NCBI GenBank assembly: GCA_934153675.1 | Contig: CAKPFG010000005.1 | Coordinates: 1 to 64,000, forward strand | Length of the DNA stretch: 64,000 nucleotides | Source: an uncultured Bacilli bacterium | GTDB taxonomy: Bacteria; Bacillota_I; Bacilli_A; RF39; UBA660 | Reading direction: 5' to 3' | In this document: one piece after another, positions 53,781 through 62,893 of the stretch | Position numbering within the stretch: position 1 is the stretch's first letter | Layout: each line of letters starts with the position of its first letter | The notes under the pieces: model-generated | Database searches by the model: none | What the model was told of the DNA's origin: nothing | What the model saw: only the letters and a program-made list of their open reading frames with translations | Translations under genes and position numbers: made by a program

Positions 53781-54308
53781 CTAATTTAGTTCGTACTCCT
53801 TTATTTCACAATTTTTAAGTCCTCTATTTAAGAACTTTCCATCTTGTATTCCCTCAAAATATCCGCTGAATGCCTTTGATACTCCACTATGTGCTACTAT
53901 TAATACACTTTCATAATCTTTTATTTTTAATTCATCTAAAAAGTTATATACTCTTTTAAAAAATTCTTGAATATTTTCACTTGTTCCATATTGTATTTCT
54001 GTATAATAATTCCAATATTCTTCTCTATTTGTAACTTCTAGTGGTTGCCCACTTAAATCTTCTGGATTTCTTTCTTCCAATCTATTATCGATTAAAATAT
54101 CTTTATTTTTAAGATTAATTATTTCAGCAGTATGTTTTGCTCTTATTAATGGTGAAGAAATAATCATATCATACTCTAAATCTTTAATTTTGTATTTTAA
54201 CTCTTCTGCTTATTTTACACCATTCTCATTTAAATCTTCATTTTCATTATTATATATTTTTAATGCATTATGAAGTACTTCACCATGTCTAACTATATAT
54301 ACTTTCAC
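53781..54308 (-). pseudogene. Histidine phosphatase broken by one stop codon
   Basis: Translation from GTG 54308 (behind AGGTAGGAA) gives VKVYIVRHGEVLHNAL, with the catalytic His in RHGE, then NEDLNENGVK, a TAA stop and AEELKYKIK. The frame continues unbroken to the end, with LVVAHSG-type second His (SVLIVAHSGVSKAFSGY) and the LEERNPEDLSGQP loop. One base change (CAA to TAA) explains the loss. The 3' part alone (from 54167) would lack the nucleophile. It was the first gene of the accessory operon. Confidence 0.85.
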
Positions 54309-54640
54309 TTACATTCCTACCTTCTGATAATTCAATTTCTTTTTGGTAATTTTTTATAATCATACTTATCCATAATTGGATTAAGTAAATCTTGTGCTTT
54401 ATTTAATTCTTCAATTGCTCGAAAAAGAAGGTCTTCATATAACAAGTAAAAGAACTGCTAATGAGAGATTATGGCATTGTTCTTATGAAGAACCTTCTGA
54501 AAATAATGAATGAACGTGGCACGTTCTGACCTGTAAGATTGGAAGTGGCGATAGTGAATTCATTATCTATTAATTACATGATATAGTATATCGTTTAATT
54601 ATTTTGTGATAATGGTATCTAAATAAATTCAAAATAGTTA
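54309..54640. other. Spacer with a plus-strand coding remnant
   Basis: No intact gene is seen. On the plus strand from about 54421 to 54513 a frame reads KEGLHITSKRTANERLWHCS and then YEEPSENNE, the end of a protein whose family I cannot name. A 7+7 palindrome, GAACGTG-G-CACGTTC, follows within the next 20 bases. The region looks like the edge of a lost mobile element. Confidence 0.45.
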
Positions 54641-54750
54641 AAAACCCTTTATAAACAAAAGTATTCCCCTCTCTCGAGGGGAATTTCAGGGGGTTTTGGT
54701 TCGTATTCTTACACTTAGATAGTAAGAATACCGGCATGGAGTATCATGCC
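54641..54750. other. Cluster of perfect hairpins, possible oriT, element end or structured RNA
   Basis: Four paired sets follow each other: AAAACCC with GGGTTTT (54641-54647, 54691-54697), enclosing ATTCCCCTC/GAGGGGAAT (54663-54684); then GTATTCTTAC/GTAAGAATAC (54703-54731); then GGCATG/CATGCC (54733-54750). All stems are perfect, and the GC content is far above the surroundings. The layout could be the inverted-repeat part of a transfer origin, an element end, or a folded RNA. It is at the right edge of the accessory block, next to recG. Confidence 0.5.
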
Positions 54751-54799
54751 AATTCTATTGTATTAAATTTTTAGTAATATGTCAATTACTTTTATTATT

Positions 54800-56758
54800 T
54801 TAATCTAAATTTTTTCCTAAATTTAAATATTCTAAAAATTCTAATGATGGATTATTATTTTTAAAATATTCAAAACTATCTTCTTTTGCCTGTAATAATA
54901 ATTTAAAATCTCTTTTTATATCTGCAAGTTTAAAATTCATATCACCACTTTGTTTAATTCCAAACAAATCACCACTACCACGAAGGCGAAAATCTTCTTC
55001 ACTAATTAAAAATCCATCATTTGTAGTAGTCATAATATTTAATCTTTCTGTTTGTTTATCACTAATTAAAATACAGTATGACTGTAAATTATTTCTTCCA
55101 ACTCTACCTCTTAATTGATGTAAAGTAGAAAGTCCATATCTATAACTATCAAAAATAACTATCATAGTAGCATTTTTTACATCAACACCAACTTCAATTA
55201 CAGTAGTACTAACAAGTATACTAATATCACCATTAAAAAAGCAGGACATAACTTCATCTTTTTTATCCTTAGACATTTTACCATGAATAATACCAATATT
55301 ACAAATTTTTCCAAATGCTCTATGCATTTTTTCATATAATTCATCAACGTTTTCCAAATCTATTTTATCACTTAAATGAGTAAGAGGTGCGATAACGTAA
55401 ATTTGATGCCCAAGTTTTATTTCCTCATACATTAAATTTAAAACATCTTTTATTTGATTACTATTCATAAGAAGTGTAATAATATCTTTTTTACCACTCG
55501 GTAGTGTTTTTATATTTGATATAGACATATCACCATATATAGTAAGAGCATAAGTTCTTGGAATTGGAGTTGCTGATAAATATAAAATATCTGGTTTCAT
55601 TCCTTTATTTTTTAATTTTCCTCGCTGATTAACACCAAAACGATGTTGTTCATCGGTTATGACAAGACCCAATGAATTATAAATAACCTCTTCTCCAAAA
55701 AGAGCATGGGTACCTATTAAAATATCAATATCGCCCTGTTTTAGTCTCTTGAATAATGATATCTTTTCTTTTGCCAACATGCTGCCTGTAAGTATTTCTA
55801 TTTTAACATTTTTCAAATACTTTTTTATATTATTATAATGCTGATAAGCTAGCACTTCCGTTGGTGCCATTAAGGCACCTTGATATCCAGATAAAAAATT
55901 AATATAAAGTGCTACAAATGATACTATGGTTTTGCCACTACCAACATCACCCTGTAAAAGACGATTCATTTGTTTTTCACTTCTTAAATCATTATAAATA
56001 CAATCTATTGCACTTAGTTGATCATTTGTTAAATTAAAAGGTAAAGTTGATATAAAACTATTAACACAACTCTTATTAACATTTCTTGATATACCAATAG
56101 ATTTATCTCTATTCCTTTTTAAAACAGCAATTTTTGACATAAAAACAAATAATTCTTCATATTTATATGTATTAATTGCCTCTTTTAAATAAGTAGATGA
56201 AGTAGGATTATGAATTTCTTTTAAATATAAATATTTATCTTTAAAATGATATTTATCCATTAAAAAAGCAGGAATAATATTTTTAGGTTTATATATATTT
56301 AAAGCTAAATTAATATATTTACCAATACCAAGATTCTTATCATGATATATCGTTTCTAATTTAGTCTCATTTGGTAATAAAGAAAACATAATATCAGATG
56401 CTACAATTTTATTAAAGTTTTTATTATATTTTCCAATAATAGTAATAGAAGATCCAATTTTAAGCTTACTTTTGATAAATATTCTATTATATATACTTAC
56501 TAAAAAAAATCTGCCCTCACAATTCATTTTAAAATTAATAACATTTTTTTTATTAACATAATTAATAGTAGGAACCGTTTCAATTACACCATCAATAATA
56601 ATTTTATCACCATGAGCAAGGTTATTAACATTACTTCTTTTTATAACATTATATTTATATGGTAAATAATTGACTAAATCATCTATAGTATAAATGCCCA
56701 TACTATTTAACTTACAGACAGTCTTTAATCCAATACCATTTATATCTTGTAAATTCAT
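54800..56758 (-). CDS. recG: ATP-dependent DNA helicase RecG
   Basis: A 652-residue branch-migration helicase that processes stalled forks and recombination intermediates. The N-terminal wedge/OB domain spans about residues 1-200. Walker A is LLQGDVGSGKTIVS, motif Ia MAPTEVLAYQH, and motif II is DEQHRFGV (the DEQH box). Motif III is LSATPIPRT and motif VI HQLRGRVGRN. The C-terminal RecG-specific block FRLRGSGDLFGIKQSG is present. Length is a little short (family about 680). Confidence 0.97.
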   Translation of the reverse strand: MNLQDINGIGLKTVCKLNSMGIYTIDDLVNYLPYKYNVIKRSNVNNLAHGDKIIIDGVIETVPTINYVNKKNVINFKMNCEGRFFLVSIYNRIFIKSKLKIGSSITIIGKYNKNFNKIVASDIMFSLLPNETKLETIYHDKNLGIGKYINLALNIYKPKNIIPAFLMDKYHFKDKYLYLKEIHNPTSSTYLKEAINTYKYEELFVFMSKIAVLKRNRDKSIGISRNVNKSCVNSFISTLPFNLTNDQLSAIDCIYNDLRSEKQMNRLLQGDVGSGKTIVSFVALYINFLSGYQGALMAPTEVLAYQHYNNIKKYLKNVKIEILTGSMLAKEKISLFKRLKQGDIDILIGTHALFGEEVIYNSLGLVITDEQHRFGVNQRGKLKNKGMKPDILYLSATPIPRTYALTIYGDMSISNIKTLPSGKKDIITLLMNSNQIKDVLNLMYEEIKLGHQIYVIAPLTHLSDKIDLENVDELYEKMHRAFGKICNIGIIHGKMSKDKKDEVMSCFFNGDISILVSTTVIEVGVDVKNATMIVIFDSYRYGLSTLHQLRGRVGRNNLQSYCILISDKQTERLNIMTTTNDGFLISEEDFRLRGSGDLFGIKQSGDMNFKLADIKRDFKLLLQAKEDSFEYFKNNNPSLEFLEYLNLGKNLD

Positions 56759-57007
56759 AATACTCCTTAATAATTATTTTATATAATTATATCATTCAAA
56801 GCATTAATTGACAATAAAATAATTATATTAATTATTAAAAGGATTTAATAGAAGTATTATTCATTTTTTACTTTTATTTAAAACATAATTTAATCTATCA
56901 ATTACATTTTCTCTATGTTATTTATCAAATAATAATTTATAGGTAAAATGGTTATAAATTATTACTAATTATTTTTTAGATGTTCTAATTAAATATAAAT
57001 ATTATTA
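56759..57007. other. AT-rich spacer
   Basis: About 250 bases upstream of recG. I see no gene; the recG promoter should lie here. Confidence 0.5.
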
Positions 57008-57042
57008 TAAAAAAAGGTAGATTATATTTTTATAACATCTAC
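57008..57042 (-). terminator. Terminator after the lon transcript
   Basis: On the minus strand GTAGAT-G-TTATA and TATAATCTAC pair with one bulged base and are followed by CTTTTTTT. It directly follows the end of the decayed gene at 57045-57740. Confidence 0.82.
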
Positions 57043-57044
57043 AT

Positions 57045-57740
57045 TTATTTATATTTTAGGCTCTTATATATTAAATTTGAAAATACATAATTTATAGCCT
57101 TTAAAATAAAAATTTCTTCTTCATCTTCTTTACTTTATTAACTATTTTTTTATTTTTTATTTAACCCATAATTTTTAAAAATATATTATAAAATAATTCA
57201 TCATATATTATTAAAGGAAATTCGTCAAATATTTTCTAAAACTAATAATATAATATTTTTTATTTATACCACCAATCATACTATTAAATTTTTCGTCACC
57301 TATTATATCAGAATGTAAAATTTAAAAATTATAATTACAAGATATACTCTTATTAATAATTTTTCATATTCTTCTATTGTTTGATTATTTTAAAAAAAGA
57401 CTTTATTATTATCAATTCTAACTGAAAATTCATTTTTATAAAATTGATAATTCTCTTTTTTATCATAATAACTATTTAGACTAATAATTATATTATTAAT
57501 AATATCATAACATTTATCTTTAAATTGATCAGATATATCCCTGAATTTATAAATTGCATTATATACATTCATAGCAGTATTGCTATCTATAAAACTTCTA
57601 AAACAGCTAACAAAATTTTCTAATGTAAAAAGTAAATTTATTTCACTTAATAAATCTGTTAAATTATTTTAATTATCATTATAAACAGTATATTGACAAA
57701 ATTTAAAAATAATGTAAATATCATAATTTCTAGTTAACAT
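57045..57740 (-). pseudogene. Decayed gene downstream of lon
   Basis: The ATG at 57740 overlaps the end of lon and gives MLTRNYDIYIIFKFCQYTVY, with a stop after YNDN. The same frame continues through LLSEINLLFTLENFVSCFRS and SDQFKDKCYDIINN to a stop after NKVFF. It then goes on as QTIEEYEKLLIRV before shifting to SDIIGDEKFNSMIGGINK, FPLIIYDELFYNIFLKIMG and finally EEEIFILKAINYVFSNLIYK, ending at 57045. In all about 230 codons with two stops and several shifts. I do not recognise the family. Confidence 0.65.
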
Positions 57741-60036
57741 TTAATCCACCTAATTTTTGGAATATTTCCATATAATTTTTAACTGGAATATAATTTATTT
57801 TTCCTTTTATATCATCTGGAATTTCACATAAATCACTTACATTATCAACAGGGATAAACATTGTTTTTATATTACTTATAAAAGCACCAAGACTTTTTTC
57901 TCTAAGACCACCAACCGGTAATATATTCCCCCTTAATGTAATTTCTCCAGTCATTGCAATATCATCTCTAACCTTGAAATTAGTAAAAGCACTAATAATA
58001 GAAGTGGTAAGAGCAACCCCTGCAGATGGTCCTTCTTTCAATATAGAGCCACTTGGAATATGAATGTGAATATCATTATTTATTAAATCTTCATATCGAA
58101 TATTGAATTTCTTATAATTAGCCTTAATATAACTTAAAGAAATCATTGCACTTTCTTTAATTATATCACCAAGACAACCAGTAAGTATTAAATTTCCCTT
58201 GCCTTTGTAATAATTGACCTCTATACTCATAACCTCTCCACCAGATTGAGTACAAGAAAGGCCATTTACTACCCCAATTTGATTTTCGTTTTGTCTTTTT
58301 TTAATATATTTGCATTTACCCAAATATTTATTTATATTATTATTATCTATAAATATATCACATAACTTTTTTTTATCTTTTACAATTTGAGTAACAACTT
58401 TTCTAACAATAGTTGCAAGAGATCTTTCTAATTCTCTAACCCCTGCTTCTTTAGTATAATTTCTAATAATATTTATTATAACGCTATCCATTATCTTAAA
58501 ATCGCTTAACCCATGAGAAACTAAAATATTTGGTACTAAATATTTTTTAGCAATATCTAATTTTTCAAGCTCTGAATATCCATCTATTTGAACTATTTCA
58601 AGTCGATCTCTAAGTGCTAATGGAATATTATCCATATTATTTGCAGTTAAAATAAATATAGCTTGAGATAAATCAACTGCTTCTTCTATATAATTATCTA
58701 CAAAATGATGATTTTGATTACTATCTAAAACTTCAAGAAGAGCACTAGCAGGATCTCCTTCATAACTTTTTGTCATCTTATCTATTTCATCTATTAAAAT
58801 AACAGGATTACTTGTTTTGGCTCTTCTTAATCCCATAATAATTTTACCAGGTGATGCACCAACATAACTTTTTCTGTGACCAATGATTTCACTCTCATCA
58901 TTAACACCAGCAACACTTATTTTTATAAATTTTCTATTAATACAAGAAGCAATACTTGAGGCTAAAGTCGTTTTTCCAACGCCAGGAGGTCCAACTAAAC
59001 AAATAATAGGACTTTTTAAATGAGGACTATTATTCTTAACCGCTAAATATTCAATTATTCTTAATTTTGCTTCATCAAGTCCAAAATGAGTTTTATTTAA
59101 TCTTTCACTAATAAGATTTAAATCAGTCAAATCTTTTGTTACTTTATTCCATGGAAGACTAAGCATCCAATCAATATAATTTCTAACAACACTAATTTCA
59201 GGCGATATATCAGGAATATTAGAATAACGCTCAATCTCACGATTGATTCTATTCTTTATATTATCGTTTGCCTCTAATTTTTTATTTTGTAAATTAAGTA
59301 ATTTTACCTCTTCTTCTCTTAAAGATAAATCACCCAACTCTTGTTTTATTATTTTAAGTTTTTCTTTTAATATATAATCTTTCTGATTAATATCAAGTTC
59401 TTTTTTTACTTTATTTTCCAATTCTTTTTCTATTTCAAAAATATTCTTTTCCCGATATAAATCATTAAGGAGCATTTCACTTCTTTTTATAACATCAAAA
59501 GTAGAAGCATATTTGCATAATCTAATTTTATCAATTGGCAAATATGTAATTGTCATATCTATTATTTCAGATAAATCATCAATATTAGACAACATTGATA
59601 ATATTCCATTACTAATCGAAGGAACACTATTAACACAACTTTCTATTTCATATTTTAATTTTCTTTTTGTAGCAGCAATAATATCATCATTTAATCTTCT
59701 GCATTCTTCTTTTAAAATATTGGCTTCTATTATATCATCAACATAAAAAAATTCATCTACTATCTGTCTTTTTATTCCCTCAATAGTTACTCTTGTTTTA
59801 CCATTTGGTAAAACTATTTTATTTTTGATATTACTAAAAATAACCACTTTAGATAAAATTGCTAAATTAATAGCTTTTTCCTTTGAATCAAAATAATTAA
59901 CAACAAGTATTTTACTGTCATGGAATATTGTTGATATATCAACAAGTGATTTACTTTTCTCATCATCAAATTCTAACCTAATTTCATTTTTTGGAAGTAG
60001 TATTAACCCCTTTAAAACAATTACTGGCAAACTCAT
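57730..60036 (-). CDS. lon: ATP-dependent protease Lon
   Basis: A 768-residue quality-control protease. The N-terminal substrate-binding domain (residues 1-200) and coiled coil are followed by an AAA+ domain with Walker A GPPGVGKTT (about residues 347-355), PVILIDEIDKM as Walker B, and GHRKSYVGASPG. The serine-lysine protease domain has Ser671 in KEGPSAGVALTT and the Lys in GGLREKSLGAF (about residue 714). The N-terminus is short compared with Bacillus LonA. It overlaps the decayed gene downstream by about ten bases. Confidence 0.96.
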   Translation of the reverse strand: MSLPVIVLKGLILLPKNEIRLEFDDEKSKSLVDISTIFHDSKILVVNYFDSKEKAINLAILSKVVIFSNIKNKIVLPNGKTRVTIEGIKRQIVDEFFYVDDIIEANILKEECRRLNDDIIAATKRKLKYEIESCVNSVPSISNGILSMLSNIDDLSEIIDMTITYLPIDKIRLCKYASTFDVIKRSEMLLNDLYREKNIFEIEKELENKVKKELDINQKDYILKEKLKIIKQELGDLSLREEEVKLLNLQNKKLEANDNIKNRINREIERYSNIPDISPEISVVRNYIDWMLSLPWNKVTKDLTDLNLISERLNKTHFGLDEAKLRIIEYLAVKNNSPHLKSPIICLVGPPGVGKTTLASSIASCINRKFIKISVAGVNDESEIIGHRKSYVGASPGKIIMGLRRAKTSNPVILIDEIDKMTKSYEGDPASALLEVLDSNQNHHFVDNYIEEAVDLSQAIFILTANNMDNIPLALRDRLEIVQIDGYSELEKLDIAKKYLVPNILVSHGLSDFKIMDSVIINIIRNYTKEAGVRELERSLATIVRKVVTQIVKDKKKLCDIFIDNNNINKYLGKCKYIKKRQNENQIGVVNGLSCTQSGGEVMSIEVNYYKGKGNLILTGCLGDIIKESAMISLSYIKANYKKFNIRYEDLINNDIHIHIPSGSILKEGPSAGVALTTSIISAFTNFKVRDDIAMTGEITLRGNILPVGGLREKSLGAFISNIKTMFIPVDNVSDLCEIPDDIKGKINYIPVKNYMEIFQKLGGLNVN

Positions 60037-60119
60037 AATACACCTCTTTTAAAATTGTTTTTTATTATAGTATAAAAGATTTAAAAAGTAAAGAAAAAAG
60101 GAAAAAAATATTTTTCCTA

Positions 60120-60875
60120 TTATACACGATGATATTCTAATCTAAGTTTATCAGCAATTGTAACCATAAATTCTGAATTAGTTGGTTTCGCCTTATCAAT
60201 ATCAACACTATGGCCAAAAAGTTCTTCCATCAAATCCCAATCACCACGATTCCAACTAACTTCTATGGCATGTCTAATTGCTCTTTCTACTCTTGAAACT
60301 GTTGTTTCAAATTTACTAGCCAACTCTGGATATAATTCTTTTGTTATTCCACCGATTACATCTGGTCTTTCAAATATAATTTCTACACCATCCCTTATAT
60401 ACTGATATCCCTTTATATGTGACGGTATACCTAAATCATGTAAAGTCTTTGTTATTGACATACGCAAGTTATTTTGATGTAAATCAATACTTTTAGATAT
60501 TTTCTTATTATCAAGTTGCAATATTCTCTTTTCTAAATCACTAAAATCAAAAGGTTTTAAAAGATAATATTTTACACCATAATCAGATACTTCCCTAATC
60601 ACATCCATAGCATTATAACTAGTTGATACTATAACCTTTTTATCTATATTTTTGTTTTTCATTTGTTCTAAAACATAAAGGCCATCTTTATTTGGCATAA
60701 TCAAATCTAATATTATAACATCATAATCATTTTTATTTTCAATTAATTTTAATCCTTCAATACCATCATGGGCTTGATAGGCCAATTCTATTTTATCATT
60801 ATTCTTAAAATATTCCTCTACTGCCTTTATTAACTGCACATTGTCATCAATCATTAATATTCTTGTTTTTTTCAT
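60120..60875 (-). CDS. spo0A: Sporulation master regulator Spo0A
   Basis: A 251-residue response regulator. The receiver domain has the acidic pair Asp10-Asp11, phosphoacceptor Asp57 in VIILDLIMPNKDG, and the Lys in YYLLKPFDF. The C-terminal Spo0A DNA-binding domain contains ITKTLHDLGIPSHIKGYQY, ITKELYPELASKFETTVSRV and ERAIRHAIEVSWNRGD, nearly invariant among Spo0A proteins. The ATG at 60875 is 8 bases from AGGAGGA. An upstream in-frame ATG is rejected. It probably regulates itself (0A box at 60944). Confidence 0.97.
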   Translation of the reverse strand: MKKTRILMIDDNVQLIKAVEEYFKNNDKIELAYQAHDGIEGLKLIENKNDYDVIILDLIMPNKDGLYVLEQMKNKNIDKKVIVSTSYNAMDVIREVSDYGVKYYLLKPFDFSDLEKRILQLDNKKISKSIDLHQNNLRMSITKTLHDLGIPSHIKGYQYIRDGVEIIFERPDVIGGITKELYPELASKFETTVSRVERAIRHAIEVSWNRGDWDLMEELFGHSVDIDKAKPTNSEFMVTIADKLRLEYHRV

Positions 60876-60894
60876 ATATCCTCCTATTAAACAC

Positions 60895-60900
60895 ATTATA
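60895..60900 (-). promoter_or_regulatory. -10 element of the spo0A promoter
   Basis: TATAAT on the minus strand, 19 bases before the start codon. No good -35 is visible, which fits an activated or alternative-sigma promoter. Confidence 0.55.
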
Positions 60901-60943
60901 CTACAACAAAATACAATCATCTAGAGTATATTTTATCTAGTTT

Positions 60944-60950
60944 TGTCGAA
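60944..60950. promoter_or_regulatory. 0A box (Spo0A binding site)
   Basis: TGTCGAA, within TTTTGTCGAATC, is a perfect 0A box. It lies about 45 bases upstream of the spo0A -10, suggesting autoregulation as in other spore formers. Confidence 0.7.
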
Positions 60951-60966
60951 TCTTTACATAAAGACG

Positions 60967-60999
60967 CAAAAAAAGTTATTAACAACTAACAACTTTTTT
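60967..60999 (-). terminator. Terminator at the end of tpiA
   Basis: AAAGTTGTTA and TAATAACTTT pair around a five-base loop with a T7 tract on the minus strand. It includes the tpiA stop codon and separates the glycolytic operon from spo0A. Confidence 0.8.
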
Positions 61000-61671
61000 C
61001 ATTTCATTTACTTCACTTACTACACAGCTAGATCTTCCAACCATAAAACCAGACAAATTATCTATTTTATTTAATTCTTTTATATTATTAGAATTAACAC
61101 TTCCACCATATATAACAGGTAAATTAAGAGACATACTTCGCAGCTGATTTTTGATAAAATCAACCATTTTTTTTATTTCTATAGGTTTAATAGCACTAGT
61201 ACCTATAGCATAAATTGGTTCATAAGCTATTATTATATCATTAGATAAAATATCTTTTAAATCATTAGTAAGTTGATCTTTTATAAATTGCAACTTATCG
61301 CTTATATTTTTATCATCACCAATACAAAGTATAACTTTTAAATTATTAGCTAAAGCTGATTTTATTTGCAAATTGATATCCTCATCTTTTAATTTAAAAT
61401 ACTTTCTACACTCACTATGTCCAACAATAGTATAATTTACACCCATTTTTTTAACCTGTCTAGCTGAAATACACCCAGTATAAGCTCCAGAATCACTCGG
61501 GTAAATATTTTGAATAGCTATAGATTTATACTTATTTATAAAATATGGAATATATATAGATTCTGGTGATATTATCATATTATCCTGATCTTTTACCATT
61601 TTTATATATTCTTTAACATCATCAATATCCATATACATTTTCATATTTAATACTAATAATTTATTTGTCAT
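60979..61671 (-). CDS. tpiA: Triosephosphate isomerase
   Basis: A 230-residue TIM-barrel enzyme of glycolysis. The catalytic Lys11 lies in LNMKMY (NWKMN in most species), the His in VGHSECR, the Glu in AYEPIYAIGT, and the phosphate loop is IYGGSVN. It is about 20 residues shorter than usual, and the Trp of the NWKMN signature is Met here. Its start overlaps the glycosyltransferase gene by 11 bases. Confidence 0.94.
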   Translation of the reverse strand: MTNKLLVLNMKMYMDIDDVKEYIKMVKDQDNMIISPESIYIPYFINKYKSIAIQNIYPSDSGAYTGCISARQVKKMGVNYTIVGHSECRKYFKLKDEDINLQIKSALANNLKVILCIGDDKNISDKLQFIKDQLTNDLKDILSNDIIIAYEPIYAIGTSAIKPIEIKKMVDFIKNQLRSMSLNLPVIYGGSVNSNNIKELNKIDNLSGFMVGRSSCVVSEVNEMKKVVSC

Positions 61672-62893
61672 GTAAACCTCTTTTCACAACATCATAAGCT
61701 CTTTTAAAAAAGCTTCTTTTAACATTTATATTTCTTCCTTTTAATGCTAATTCATAAACTTTAATCACACTTTTTGCATAATTTTCATTTGAATATTTTA
61801 AAGCCGTTTGATACGCATTTTTTCCAATCAAAAGACATTTTTCCCTATCCTTCATAAGATTTTCTATTTTACTACGATATTGTTTTTTGTCATTAAATAA
61901 ATAACCATCATAATCATCTTTTATTACTGTATTAAAACTCTCATCATTCAAAGCAACAACTGCTAAAGATGAGGCCATTGCTTCAATTACTGTAAGTCCT
62001 TGAGTTTCAGTATGTGAAGCAGTGGAAAATACATTTGCCAAATTATAATAAACAGGCACCTCATTCCATGGAACTTTGCCAGTAAAAATAACATTTTTAC
62101 CAAGTCTTTTAGCTTTTTTCTTTAATGAGTCTAAATCTGGACCAGAGCCAACTATCATTAATTTACACTTTTTATTTTTGCGAACTAAATATGATTGATT
62201 TTCAATTAAAAAATCAATACTTTTTTCTTGAGCAATTCTACCTACAAATAAAATTATAAAATCATCTTTATTTATCCCGTACTTATTTTTAATCTCCAAT
62301 ACTTTCTTTATATCTATATTTTCCTTATAAAAGCGTTCAATCTCAATTCCTGTTGGAATAATATGAATATTTCTATCATATTTATATTTATTTTTAAATA
62401 AATTATAAGTTTTAAATGTAGGAACTATTAATTCTGTAACTGTTTTATCACAATAAAATTTAGTAAAATATTCAACAATTTTTTTACTTGTAGCATCAAA
62501 ATGACCCTTAGTTATATAGTGAACATAATCTTCATACATAGTATGATAAGTATGAACTATTGGAATGTCTAACTGTCGAGCTATAATCCTAGCAAATGTC
62601 CCTATACCAAATTCAGTATGAGAATGAATAATATCTAAATTCCATTTTTTTATTTTATTAATTGCTTTAATAGGATATATACCACTTAATCGATAATCAT
62701 ATATTCCAGTTGGAATTCCTGGAATTCTAATAACATTGCTATCACCAAAATCATAAGATAATATATCATTATTAACAGTAACAACATAAACATCATGTCC
62801 AATTTTTCTTAATGCATGTTCCAACATTAAAATACTTGTTGCCACTCCATTAATATGAGGTGAATATGTATCCGTAAATAAACCTATACGCAT
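61661..62893 (-). CDS. GT4-family glycosyltransferase, probably diacylglycerol glucosyltransferase-like
   Basis: A 410-residue GT-B enzyme. The start MRIGLFTDTYSPHINGVATSI and the block HSHTEFGIGTFARIIAR are typical of lipid glycosyltransferases such as the Acholeplasma/Firmicute monoglucosyldiacylglycerol synthases. The C-terminal donor site has LFVGRIAQEKSIDFLI and the EX7E motif SHTETQGLTVIEAMAS. The C-terminal tail is basic and may dock on membrane. It is coupled to the flippase-like gene upstream (one base apart). Acceptor inferred from family only. Confidence 0.88.
   Translation of the reverse strand: MRIGLFTDTYSPHINGVATSILMLEHALRKIGHDVYVVTVNNDILSYDFGDSNVIRIPGIPTGIYDYRLSGIYPIKAINKIKKWNLDIIHSHTEFGIGTFARIIARQLDIPIVHTYHTMYEDYVHYITKGHFDATSKKIVEYFTKFYCDKTVTELIVPTFKTYNLFKNKYKYDRNIHIIPTGIEIERFYKENIDIKKVLEIKNKYGINKDDFIILFVGRIAQEKSIDFLIENQSYLVRKNKKCKLMIVGSGPDLDSLKKKAKRLGKNVIFTGKVPWNEVPVYYNLANVFSTASHTETQGLTVIEAMASSLAVVALNDESFNTVIKDDYDGYLFNDKKQYRSKIENLMKDREKCLLIGKNAYQTALKYSNENYAKSVIKVYELALKGRNINVKRSFFKRAYDVVKRGLHDK

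Noticed and set aside
54680..54750. tRNA gene, because of the TTGGTTCG-like word and stable stems
   Set aside because: The stems do not form a cloverleaf, spacing is wrong, and no acceptor pairing or anticodon loop can be drawn.
57390..57572. Independent 60-codon gene
   Set aside because: The same frame continues upstream and downstream past stop codons as part of a longer decayed gene beginning at 57740.
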